From Elymus sibiricus (taxonomy: Eukaryota > Streptophyta > Magnoliopsida > Poales > Poaceae): 64,000 nt of DNA. The position numbers and the translations under genes were made by a program. The stretch is taken from NCBI GenBank assembly GCA_039707655.1, contig CM077665.1, positions 291,528,205 to 291,592,204 on the forward strand, written 5' to 3'. Under the pieces are notes generated by a model that saw nothing but the letters and a program-made list of their open reading frames with translations, searched no databases and was not told the origin of the DNA. Shown here in pieces: positions 22,487 to 33,689 of the stretch. Numbering within the stretch: position 1 is the first letter of the stretch; each line of letters starts with the position of its first letter.

Positions 22487-22583
22487 GTGAGTGCTTGAAG
22501 GTATATCTTTAGATCTTGCAATTAAATCTTTTAGTTTCTTGTTTTTCACTAGTTTGGTTTTATAAAAAAATTACAAAAAATTG

Positions 22584-23509
22584 GAATTTAGGTTGCCTCA
22601 ATTGCTTCGTCTTTTTAATGTCTTTCGTGAAAATGATGGTTCGGAAAATTGTGCTCAATTGTTAGAGGAAGAATTTATAAAAATACTTAATGGAATTCCT
22701 TGAATGATGAGCATGATAGCAATATTGTTAGTATGAATTCTCCGAATATCCATGATGCTAATGATGATTGCACTAGTCATGATAAAAGGATTTCCTATAA
22801 GCATGTCAATTTTTGTGGAGTGAATAAAATTTGTGAAGACATGCCAAATAGGGATGATATATTTTGTAAAAAGCATAAAAAAGATAAAACCAATTAGTGG
22901 CTTAAAGTGATAGATGAATTTGCCACGAGATTATGATCTCTCCATCCCATTACTTGTGAACTTTGCAATAGGGTTGGTCATCTTAATTTCTAATGCATGC
23001 ATTTTCATGATCAAACCGTCTCCAAATATTGTGATAATTTGATCTCCGGTGAAATCTATAATGAAATTTGTTTATTTTTGGGGTGTGAAGAATTGTCACA
23101 TAAAAATGATTGGTTTGATAGATGCCTTGTCACTAATGATAATGAAATTAATCTACAATAAATCTATATTTTTGCCTAGTAAATTGCAACGAGAATGCTT
23201 ATATTGCCAACTATAGAAAGACGGGAAAACTAATAGAATATAAAAGGTATACTAATGAAAGGGTAAAAGTCTCCCAATACCCACCTATTTTTTCTCATAA
23301 TGAATCAGGTTGCAAGGAGGAGCTTCCCATCTCTTCAATAAGAAGCTCGGAAAAATTACTAAACCCACACATAAGGTGGTGAAGAAGAAGAAAAGAAAAA
23401 AAAGTATAGGTAAAAAGGTATCCCTCTCAAATAATGTTTCTCCTATCATTGTTGAGAATGAATCCGAAAGTAGTATAGATGATGATACACTTGATGATTA
23501 TTTTGTTAT
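22584..23509 (+). pseudogene. Element D internal ORF, upstream part (degenerate)
   Basis: Translation is scattered over frames but readable: RLPQLLRLFNVFRENDGSEN near the start, then NDEHDSNIVSMNSPNIHDAN (about 22700), a cysteine-rich piece around CELCNRVGHLNF (about 22958), and a basic segment HKVVKKKKRKKSIGKKVSLS before the acidic ESESSIDDDTLDDYF at the point where G inserted. The CxxC..GH pattern suggests a zinc-binding element. There are several stops and frameshifts, including a 1-base loss near 22700. Not recognised as any standard gag or pol domain. It continues after G at 37721. Confidence 0.6.
23505..23509. repeat. Left target-site duplication of element G (GTTAT)
   Basis: GTTAT directly before TGAAAGTGCT; repeated at 37716-37720. 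Confidence 0.93.
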
Positions 23510-24823
23510 TGAAAGTGCTAGTTATCGACTAGAGGGGGGTGAATAGGCGATTTTTATGAAAGTCTTCGAAACGATGAATGTATTCGAAGAATGCCGAAAC
23601 GAAAACAGGATCAGGTAGGGATAAAATCAAGAATCTAATCTAGGCATGCATCACAATGAAGACATACAGACAAGTTAAGCTTTGACATCATGCACAATAA
23701 GATGGGTCGAAGATAAACTTAGACAATCGAAGATAAACAGCAGGCATGTATGTCTTCAAGACAAGTCTTCAGTGATGAACAGGGAAAGGCTTCACGTTAC
23801 CGAACAAGAATGTAAAGAAGTGAAAGATAGAACCAGTAGCTTGACGAAGACACGGTATTTGTTGGACCAGTTCCAGTTGCTGTGACAACTATACATCTGG
23901 TTAGGGAGGCTCAGATTGAACTCAGAAGACCTCGTCTTCACCTTATTTCCCTTGAGCCGAAGTCACTTAGACAGCGCCCAATCACTCTGGTAAGTCTTCA
24001 GGGAGACTTCTGAAACCCGTACAAACTTGGTCACCCGGCGATCCACAATGACTCTCGGATTGCTCTAGACCTAGATGCCTAACCGTCTGGAAGATCACAG
24101 TCTTCAAGTGTAATAAGTCTTCAGCTCTCTCAGAACAGAATGACTTCAGTGATGCTCAAACACTCTAGCTCTAGGTGTTTAGGTGTATCCTCACAGGATG
24201 TATCTCTCTCAATGTCTTCGAGGTGGGTTGCTCCAAAACGACAACAGCCGTATCTCTCTCTATGAGCAGCCAACCAACTTATGGTGGAGGGGGTGGGCTA
24301 TTTATAGCCAGCAGGCAACCCGACCTGATATGACCGAAATGACCCTGGGTCAATGGCCAACCGACACGTGTCACAACGGTCGGATTTCAAACACACGCGG
24401 CAGCTTTACTTGGGCTACAAGTAAATCTGACTCAACCAACTCTGGAAGAGATTTCCTCTCATAGTTTTCACTCGAAGACATAGGTATGGGTTGAGCATCA
24501 CGTCAGCATCTGACTTCGATCACATCGACCCCACTTAACAGTACGGTGGTTCCTATGACTAGGGAAAGAAGAAACAAAACTACCAAAAGACTTCGTCTTC
24601 GCCTTTCATTGTCTTCGGACGAATGTCTTCGCTTACCACCAATGGCTTCAGCCGTCTTCAATGTCTTCAGACATTTTTGGGTGTCGTCTTCGACGGCTAA
24701 ACCGAAACTCCAGGGACTTCTCTCTGTGTTAACCTGTGAACTCTCACAAACACATTAGTCCCTCAACCACGTTTGTCTTCAATACTCCAAAACCAAACAA
24801 GGGTGGCACTAGATGCACTTACA
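23510..24823 (-). repeat. 3' LTR of element G
   Basis: 1314 bp. The minus strand starts TGTAAGTGCATCTAGTGCCA and ends ACTAGCACTTTCA. It aligns throughout with 36408-37715, differing by scattered single bases. The TATA box is the palindrome GGCTATTTATAGCC at 24296-24309. The short open frame at 24546-24758 is part of the LTR. Confidence 0.94.
24296..24309 (-). promoter_or_regulatory. TATA box in G 3' LTR
   Basis: GGCTATTTATAGCC, identical to 37199-37212 in the other LTR. Confidence 0.6.
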
Positions 24824-24837
24824 ATCTCCCCTTTTTA
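24824..24837 (-). other. Polypurine tract of element G
   Basis: The minus strand reads AAAAAGGGGAGAT next to the LTR start TGTAAGTGC, the usual Copia arrangement. Confidence 0.9.
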
Positions 24838-25335
24838 GGTGATTGATGACAAACTGGTTGAAGTTTTCAACGGGGATCAAAATATGTGAAGATAAGGTTT
24901 TGAAGATTTTGATTACAAGATATAGAGAGCTCCCCCTGAAGATGTGCACATGAAAATTTTGCTTTGAATGCAAGTGCACATGGCAGGTTGTAGTTTGTGG
25001 AGATCTCCCCCTATACCTTGTAATCCAATCACTATGCATTAATAGATATGTTGAAGATAATGAAATGCATAATGAAAAATGGGCATCTGCAGAATGACTT
25101 CAAGCGCATAAAATAACTGGTAAGAAGCGCCAAGGAGTACGGTAAACATAAAGTGCAGACGTCCATCAGGACTTAAGTTTTACAACCCAAAGCAGCAAAT
25201 GTTCAGAAACGAGAGTTGTAAACTTAGCAAAAAATAGCACCTAGCCCTTATTGGTAGACCCACTTGAAGACTATCATCCAATGCTTCTCCCCCTTTGTCA
25301 TCGAATGACCAAAAAGGGACGAAGACATGGAAGAA
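24838..25335 (-). other. 3' untranslated internal region of G
   Basis: Between the third ORF and the PPT, AT-rich, no coding signal. A GAT-rich opening (TGATGACAAACTGGTTGAAG) resembles the equivalent region of F at 44851. Confidence 0.6.
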
Positions 25336-28300
25336 CTAAATGTTCCCAGCAGGTGTCGATGAAGACGGTGCAGCAGGGTCGCAGGGAGCTGGTGTAGAGG
25401 AGCTTGGTGCAGTGGAGTGACGCCGAGTCGATGGAGGCAGAGAGGTCGCATCATCAAGTACATCTGCGAGCCTGACGTTGACGGATGGGGCTGAAGAAGA
25501 GTAATCACTATCTTCGAGGGATGGAGTCTTGCGCCATTTCTCCGCACTGGGAGGTGGTGCACCAAATCTGTTGCGGGGGTGAAAGCCATCTTCTCGAAGC
25601 TCATCTTCAGGAGCCAGCATAGTCAGAGTCCTCCATGAGCGGCGATTGGTTTCATAAGCCACAAAGGCATTTTTGGTGGTGAGGTTGCGAACATGATTGA
25701 AATCTTGCATCATGGCATGCATCTGGCATCGAGTCCATTCATGGTGCTTGTCTTGCCTTTGAATCAGTGAAACAAGAAGTTCACGATCAGTGAGTGCACG
25801 CTCTCTTCGGGGCAGACGTTGACGGGGCAGAGTGCTAGCAGTGGCTTCGGTGTTGGTAGCACCGGATTTGGGCTGGCGAAATGCACCAATGAGTCTTGCC
25901 CTTGATGGATCAGAAGGAATGTGAAGACCTTCAATATCAGCAGTGCCACTAGTGCCTTCAACAATAGGATTCTTGCTCTTGGATGGATACAGATCTGCTT
26001 GCACAACTTCAATATCTGGAAGATAAACGCCATGGTTGCGAGCAGAAGGAAGAAACCTGGTGTTGGTTCTGTACTTGATGAAGCGCATGATCCACGGAGC
26101 ATATATCTTCGGCTCGAGGACATTGAAACCATTTGCAGCCAGGTTGCGAAGGAATAAGTCTTGCAGATTGAACCTGATGACATATACAATGTTGTAGAAC
26201 AATGTCTTCAGAGGCCCTTCAATCTTGCGAGATGAGTTGTGCCCTTTAATCGGCCAGATAGTGTGCCGAAGAATGTGATAGATAGTCCTGGGAAAGTACT
26301 GAAGATCATCTACAAAGAATGAAGTGGGCAATTCTGCATATCGAGCCAAAGGCTTCATCATGGTCAGCATCTCAGTCATGTTGGGTTCTCGCATATGGAA
26401 GAGGCTTCGAGTGGCAATCGCATAGGCTTCAGAGCGAGGATCCAACTCTTCACCAGAGGCAGCAAGTGGTGTTGCAGGAAAGAAATCCAGTGGTGAAGCA
26501 GTAATGTTCTCATCCCTTATCATAAACTCCAGCTGCCATGTGTTCAAGTCACGACCGAAGCCAGAGATGTGGAGAGTGGCGTAGAACTGGAGGATGAGCT
26601 CTTCATTCCAGTCTTCATGGTTGGTGCAGAAAGGCAGGAGACCCACATCACGAAGACAGTCCAATGCTTGATCAAAGCAGGGAAGACCTTTCATAGCTTC
26701 AAAGCTGAGATGTTTGTGGGGAAAGATCTTGTTTTAACCGTAAAGCACACACATATAGTATTGACGTTGTGGTGCACTCCAGAACCTGTCTGACTGTATC
26801 TTGGCATGCTTGTAAGGATTGCGTTCAGAGTTGAAGAAGGTGTTGTTTAGCCTGAACCTTTCCAACTCGAAGACTAATGGTCTTGCTGGGCCTGACTGGC
26901 GAAGACTTGGAAGACGCGGCATGGGATTCATGACATTGGGGCGCCGGTCAAGATGAAACTCATACTGTGGTCCCATCCTTAGTGGTGCAACAAGACGAGG
27001 CCATCTGACAGGAACCATCTCTCCTTCCCTATTGCGAGCCATCACAATGTTTTCCTCATTGTCTTCAGTTGATGGCGTGGTAGGAACATGAGGTTCATCT
27101 GGTGAGGGGGCATTGGCTTCGCCCATAGTGGCATCGGCAACAATGTCTTCGGCTGCCGTATTGTCTGGTGCAGGTTGGCTTGGAGGTATATCTTCAATCA
27201 TCAGCACTCCTTCGACTGGTGCAGTCGGTGAAACTTGAACTTCGTCTTCAGGAATTGGAGACATGAGAGCGCGAGGGCCTCGACGAAGACGTTTGAGAGG
27301 GGAAGTGCGAGTGGTGGCTTCAATCTCCTTAGGAGCAAATGGAGATTCTGGTGATGCAGACACTGGTGGGAAGAAGGGTGGTGATGGTGTACCGGGTTCA
27401 GCTTCAGTAATTTTAGGCCGGAGGGGAGTTCCAATATCCACAAAGTCACTTGTTGGCTGTGGGGAGGAATCCATTGGCATGTCCACCTGTGGAATATGTT
27501 CTGGCTCAACATTGGCTTCAGGACCAATGTCGTCATGAGCAAAGTCTTCAGCTGCTGTAGTATCTTCAGCAGCTGCGGTATCTTTTGGATTCTGAGTCTC
27601 TGTGGAAGCAGACTCATGCAGCACAACTCTTCTTTCTAAGTTCTCTGAGGCAGGAGGTGCCACAGAGATTGGCTTGATGACCAGGGGTTCTTGTTGAGGA
27701 GCGGTGGTTGATGTTGGAGCAGGAGGGTGAACTGGTGGTTCTGAAGACTTTGATTTTCTTGTCTTCAACCTCTTCGGAGGTTGGGCTTCAGAGACAGCAG
27801 CTTTGCGTTTCTTGGTTTCACCTTCAGCTTTCTTGGTCTTCTTGCTATCAGCAGCAGAGGAAGACGGAGGTGCACGAGGACTAGAGAAGCCAGCAGGAAA
27901 CTCAATGCCACAGCGCACAGATGGTGTAGGAGAAGGCACATCCGAAGACATTGAAGCTTGCCTGGCGCGTGCAATGACTTCAGGAGCAAGTGCGGGCTGG
28001 CCAAGTGCTTTTCTCTTCAGCATGTCATTGTGAGCCTGGACCATGATAGCAGCCTTCCGCTTGAGGCGTGCAAGGGCTCCCTTGACCGCTTCACATCGCT
28101 TCTCGAAGGCAGCCTTGAGATCGGTCATCATCAGCTGATATCCCTTGATCTGCTCGGCGTTGAGTCTGTGCACATTTTGCTTGAAGAGCTCCTTTTCATG
28201 GCTGATCTTGGCCTTCATTTGCTTGGCTTTCTGATCCACAGTTAGTTCCTCGTTCACAAGTCCTTGGAACGTGACATTTAGGCCAATTGGGAGCTGCAGT

Positions 28301-28860
28301 GCGTCAATGCTGATGGAGGGGTGAGCAAACCATTCATCAATGAAATGCTCGAAGATGACTGGGTCAATCAGAGGTAAGTCTTCAAGCCGCTTGGCTTCCT
28401 CTTCTTTCTGTTGAATAAGCCTAGCCAAGGCTTTATCATTGAACTCATCGTCAGACAGTTCAATCATATTTGATGCATCCATGAGTGACATGGTAGGCTT
28501 CGGACCTCTGGATGCAACAACTTTCCTTTTCATACGCCTATGAAGGCGATCTTCTTCCTCAGTCTCTTCTGGATTATCAGTGGGAGAGCGCGAAGCCTGA
28601 GGTGAGTGGACAGATGGCTTGGGAGGCATTGAAGCCTTGTGCTTTGAAGCTTTTGACTTCTTCAGTGGCTTCGGCCTTGGAGCTGGTGGATGCTCATCAT
28701 CATCATCGTCAGAGTCAGACTGTGTAGGATCCGGGCCATGAATGCTCGATGGATGAGGATTGCTGGGCATTGGGGGCCTGAACATGCATGGATAGAAGCC
28801 CATATTGATGGCTTCAGCCTTTGCTTCGGATGAAGATTTCTGTAGATGATGTCTGTCCAT
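25336..28860 (-). pseudogene. Element G third (env-like) ORF, one internal stop
   Basis: One frame, 708 codons (28860-26734) then 452 more (from 26694), split by a single TAA at 26734-26736; reading continues in phase across it, so the ancestral protein exceeded 1,150 residues. Residues 1-150 are Pro/Ser/Lys-rich with an acidic run (SDSDDDDDEH). About 190-300 is Lys/Glu-rich and helix-prone. About 300-640 is low-complexity Pro/Ala/Ser. The part after the stop holds NEELILQFYATLHISGFGRD, homologous to NDDMIMQFYSTAHFYGDGRI in F. No membrane segment is visible, so env-like describes position only. The upstream piece 28953-29222 appears to join by a frameshift near 28860. Function unknown. Confidence 0.75.
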
Positions 28861-28952
28861 GGTGCCTTTTTAGCACATTTTGCAGCATACTCAGCAGTCA
28901 CAAAGTGGTAATTGAACCATTCTTCACTCCAATATCTTCGAATCCATTGGAT

Positions 28953-29222
28953 TCAATTTTTGCGCTGTGTATATGTTTCTCCCTCATCTGACTTGTATTG
29001 CTCATAAAGAGTAGGAGGAAGATCTTTGGCAGTATTTTTGCGTCTCTGCTTCCCTCCCTTCTTGACTGGATTGTTATCGGCCATTGGCTTTGGCAAAGGC
29101 TTCAGCTTAGGCTTCACAGGAGTGTGCAAGTGTGAGCACGCACTAGAGGATTCCATATGAATCTGCAAGTAGTCTGCAAATGAATTCAGACTATGACATC
29201 CAAGTGATTCTGCTGCGGACAT
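28953..29222 (-). pseudogene. N-terminal piece of G third ORF
   Basis: An 89-codon frame starting MSAAESLGCHSLNSFADYLQ with a Lys/Pro-rich centre (KPKLKPLPKPMADN). After the stop the same phase resumes around VTAEYAAKCAKKAPW (28901), then shifts into the 28860 frame. It is probably the true start of the third ORF, cut off by a nonsense and a frameshift. A promoter-like block lies upstream at 29640-29830. Confidence 0.5.
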
Positions 29223-30548
29223 GTACCTGTGAAAGAGTTAGAGACGCGAGGGAAGAGGAGAGGTCATATGCATTCTCAGAAGATTTGGAATATAGCACTG
29301 TGTTTAGAAGACATTGACCTTATACCGAAGACATTCACTTCAATAGAGAATATGGTGATTTCATATTTGTACAAGTCCAACAATTCATACAAGTGAGGAA
29401 TCAAACCAATTTTCAGACCACAAAGTGAACATATTTGGCAAGAACAGATCTAGATCTAGACGCGGTTGAGTGGAAGGTGAAGAAACAACAGCCGACAAAT
29501 TTCAGTAAGAATTTTAGATCATGGAACGCGGTGAAAATAGATATTTATTTACCGCGATGACGAACGAGACGAACAACTCAACGAGGCGGAGAAGCCGAGC
29601 GGTTCGATCTGCCTCACCCTAACTTGGTGGAGGCAAACAGCTACGGCGGCGGCGAGCGGAGGATGAACGCGACCGGCGTGAGTACGTCGTCGGAGAAGGC
29701 ATGGCAGCTAAGCACTTCATCTCCGGCGGCGATGGAATCTAGCGACGGCGCTAGGGTTTTGAGCACGTGGGTGGCAGAGGAAGGGGAAAGTAATAATGGA
29801 AGGGGGTTAGCTTGTACTTATAGGGTGTGGAAACCTCCGAACAAGTTGGATGGTTATGCCCCTGACCCCTCGGTTTATGTGGACACGTGGCATACATCCA
29901 AACCACCTGACAACCCACTACCATAATCGAAGCGGTGGCGCGCCAGTTGTTTGCTAATTAAGTGGAGACAGTTGAGATTTGAGAATTAAATATGTGGTTG
30001 ATTTGTCTTCCGCTGTCAAGGACACAGAGAAGACAGTCAACACGTGTCAATGTAGAATCCATACGACTGGATTAGAACAGACTTGGACGAGGAAGAATAG
30101 AAGAGAATGTCGGGTCCGATCACATTTGCCTAGGAAAAGGTTGAAGACAAAGCTATAGGACAAATGCTGTATAAGACAAAACTCCAATCCAAATGTAGAT
30201 CTGCAAATATTTTTCAACTGAAACACATATAAATTTTGTTCTGAAGACATTCAACTCTCTAAGACATGTGCAGAAGAAAAGATAAAAGGCAATGAGATGA
30301 AAAGTAGCAATGTCTTCGAGTTTGGTTGGTGGCGTTACCCACCGTATAAGAATGTTTGACTCAGACACGGCACACAATTATCATGGCGCTCTGAGGTCAT
30401 ATTCTTCGTTAATGTATTCACACTCAGATTGTAAGTCTTCATGAATTGAAGACATACGTTACATCGTGTGTTATGCATCACAGTCATCAACACGCATAAG
30501 CGTTAGGATGTATTCCCATTCAAAGGACATTTGAGGATTCTAAGATAT
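29223..30548 (-). other. G spacer between pol and third ORF
   Basis: No long ORF. The right two thirds are AT-rich. At 29640-29830 there is a GC-rich stretch with CGGCGG runs and, on the minus strand, AAACCCTAGCGCCGTCGCTA, which resembles a plant gene leader, preceded by a TATA-like CCCTATAAGTAC. CACGTG-containing words (GTGGACACGTGGCA near 29880, AACACGTGTCA near 30040) also occur. Confidence 0.55.
29814..29825 (-). promoter_or_regulatory. TATA-like box in G internal spacer
   Basis: The minus strand reads CCCTATAAGTAC, followed about 60 bp downstream by the GC-rich leader-like AAACCCTAGCGCC. It lies about 590 bp upstream of the third ORF start at 29222. Sequence resemblance only. Confidence 0.4.
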
Positions 30549-32408
30549 TTAGCTCACACCGCAACTTGAAAACCTCTTCTCATCCAAAGGCTTCGTGAAG
30601 ATATCTGCCAGTTGATCTTCAGTGTCAGCATGCTTGATGTTGATGTCGCCCTTCATCATGTGATCCCGGAGAAAATGATGTCGTATCTGAATGTGCTTTG
30701 TCTTCGAATGCTATACGGGGTTGTGGGAGATCTTGATTGCACTCTCATTGTCGCAGTAGAGAGGTACATGCTTCAAGTTGATGCCGTAGTCCTTGAGCGT
30801 TTGCTTCATCCAGAGAAGCTGAGTGTAGCGTGTGCCTGCAGCAATGTATTCGGCTTCGGCAGTGGAGAGTGAAACACAGTTCTGCTTCTTCGAAGACCAA
30901 CATACAAGAGATCGTCCCAGAAAGTGACAAGTGCCTGATGTAGACTTGCGATCAACTCTGTCGCCAGCGAAGTCAGAATCTAAATAGCCAATCAGCTCAA
31001 ACTTCGAACCCTTTGAATACCATAATCCTAGTGTTGGGGTGTGAGCCAGATATCTAAGTATTCGCTTCACCGCAAGGTGATGCGACTCCTTTGGTGCCGC
31101 TTGAAATCGGGCGCACATGCAAACGCTAAGCATTATATCTGGCCTAGATGCACATAAGTACAATAAAGACCCAATCATGGAGCGATATACCTTCTGATCG
31201 ACATCTTTAACATTTTCGTCACTGCAGAGGTGTCCATTGGTAGGCATTGGTGTCTTGTAACCTTTGGCTTCATTAATGCCAAATTTCTTGAGGCAATCCT
31301 TGAGGTACTTCTCCTGAGATATGAAGATGCCATTGGGTTGTTGTCGAATTTGAAGCCCTAGGAAGAACTTCAGTTCTTCCATCATCGACATTTGATACTT
31401 TTCTTGCATCATATAAGCAAACTCATCACTGTATTTGCTGTTGGTACAGCCGAAGATAATGTCATCCACATATATTTGGCATACAAACAGTTCATCATCA
31501 TAGGATTTAGTGAATAGAGTGGGATCGAGTGAACCAGGTTTGAAGCCTTTCTTCTTGAGGAATTCCTTGAGTGTGTCGTACCAAGCTCTTGGTGCTTGCT
31601 TGAGGCCATAGAGTGCCTTGTTGAGCTTGAAGACTTTGTCTGGATGCTTTGGATCTTCAAACCCTGGGGGCTGAGCAACATATACTTCTTCCTCAATCTT
31701 ACCATTGAGGAATGCACTTTTGACATCTATTTGATATAAGCATATGTCATGATGGTTAGCATAAGCAAGCAGTATACGAATGGCTTCAAGTCTAGCAACA
31801 GGGGCAAATGTTTCATCGAAGTCAATACCCTCAACCTGAGTGTAACCTTGGGCCACAAGTCTGGCCTTGTTTCTGACGACTTGACCGGACTCACCTTGCT
31901 TGTTGCGGAAGATCCACTTGGTACCAATGATGTTGTGCTTCCTAGGATCTGATCGCTTTACGATCTCCGACACATTGTTCAGCTCGAACTGGTGAAGCTC
32001 TTCCTGCATGGCTTGAATCCATTCTAGTTCCTTGAAAGCTTCATCTACTTTTGTGGGTTCTGTGATAGATACAAAAGCAAAGTGCCCACAAAAGTTAGCC
32101 AGTTGAGTAGCTCTTGAGCGAGTAAGTGGACCTGGTGCATTTATGCTATCAAGCATTCTCTCAATTTGGACTTCATTTGCCACACGTGGATGAGCAGGGC
32201 GAAGACTTTGTTTGGGCTGCTGAGTATTGTCTTCATCAGCAGCATTGTCTTCGGGTTCAGCATTGTCTTCGCGTTGAGTAGATGGAGGAATGATGACTTC
32301 TTCTACAACCACAGGTTCTTCAGGCACAATTTCTCCAGTGCCCATCAGTCGAATAGCTTCATCAGAGGGTAGTTCATCTAGCACAGGAGGCAGGTGCTCT
32401 CTTTGCAA
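30549..32408 (-). pseudogene. Element G reverse transcriptase and RNase H
   Basis: A 565-codon frame. The Copia RT begins near residue 125 ([13 protein letters not shown]) and includes [13 protein letters not shown] (about 224-236), [14 protein letters not shown] and the catalytic YVDD at 313-316. RNase H follows with [22 protein letters not shown] and LYCDNESAI. The frame is closed by a TAG at 30711-30713 where a CAG is expected, but HSKTKHIQIRHHFLRDHMMK and ADIFTKPLDEKRF continue in phase to 30549. It is also cut off from the protease-integrase frame by TGA 32427-32429. All catalytic motifs look intact. Confidence 0.93.
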
Positions 32409-32426
32409 GCCATTAGTTTCATCGAA

Positions 32427-33689
32427 TCACACATCTACAGTTTCAACAACCTTGTTGTGAAGGATGTTGAAGACTCTATAGGTGTGCGAATCCTTTTCGT
32501 AACCAAGCATGAAACCCTCATGTGCTTTCGGTGCAAATTTAGAAGTGTGGTGTGGATCCCTTATCCAACATCTTGCACCGAAGACTTTGAAATAACTTAC
32601 ATTGGGTTTCTTACCAGTGAGAAGCTCATATGAAGTTTTCTTGAAGAACTTGTGAAGATAAACTCTGTTGATGATGTGACATGCAGTGTCAATGGCTTCA
32701 GGCCATAGCTTCCGTGGTGTCTTGTATTCATCAAGCATGGTGCGAGCCATCTCAATAAGAGTCCTATTCTTGCGCTCCACGACACCATTTTGCTGAGGAG
32801 TATATGGAGCTGAGAACTCATGAGTGATGCCAAGGGTATCAAGAAAGGTGTCCAGGCCTGTGTTCTTGAATTCAGTGCCGTTGTCACTCCTGATGTGCTT
32901 GATTCTTATGTTGTAGTTGTTCATACACCTATTTGCGAAGCGCCTGAAGACATCCTGCACTTCAGTTTTGTAAAGAATGATATGCACCCAAGTGAATCGA
33001 GAATAGTCATCAACGATCACGAAGCCATATAGATTTGCAGTGGTAGAGAAGGTGGAATAGTGAGTAGGGCCAAATAAGCCCATGTGTAGCAGCTCGAAGG
33101 GACGTGAAGTCGTCATGATTGTCTTCGAGGGGTGTTTGGCCCTGGTCATTTTCCTAGCTTCACAGGCACCACAGAGGTGGTCCTTCTTGAACTTGACACC
33201 CTCAACGCCAATGGAGAGTGTGTGCAAGTTCCTCATCCCAGCATGCCCTAGCCTTCTGTGCCATAGCCAGCACTCCGAAGCTTTTGCTAGAAGACATGAG
33301 GCAACCTGTGGTCCTGCAGAGAAGTCTACCATATACAAGTCACATCTTCGAAAACCTTCGAAGACTTTGGTTTTGTCAGAGGCCATTAGTACCACACATC
33401 GAAATTTGACGAAGATGACAAGCATATCTAAGTCACAGAGCATTGAGACAGACATCAAGTTGTACCCAAGGGATTCGACAAGCATGACGTTTTCCATGTG
33501 CCGGTCCCTTGAGATAGCAAATCTACCTAGTCCCAGCACTTTGCTGCTGCTCTTGTCAGCAAAGATGATGTGATCTTTTATTGGAGGTCGAAGAGTTTGC
33601 TCCATCAATAGGCTTCGATCACCAGTCATATGACTTGTGCATCCACTGTCCATAATCCATTCAGTGGCATTGGATTTGTCTTCCTGCAT
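32427..33689 (-). pseudogene. Element G protease and integrase, catalytic Asp lost
   Basis: A 420-codon frame. The protease active site is MDSGCTSHMTG (DSGC at 14-17). The integrase zinc-binding residues are H144 and H149 (LWHRRLGHA) with C173 and C176 (CGAC). The core carries D269 (IRSDNGTEF) and E305 (NGVVERKNR) with 35 residues between, but the first catalytic position reads HMGLFGP instead of the family's HMDLFGP, so G204 replaces Asp (GGC for GAC). Strand transfer would be abolished. The frame stops at TGA 32427-32429, probably from CGA, and continues in phase into RT. It lies after the gag extension and before RT, the normal Copia order. Confidence 0.92.

Noticed and set aside
26734..28860. 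Possible host gene for a Pro/Ala/Ser-rich protein
   Set aside because: It sits between pol and PPT of Sirevirus G in the same orientation and is continued in phase by a segment homologous to F's third ORF.
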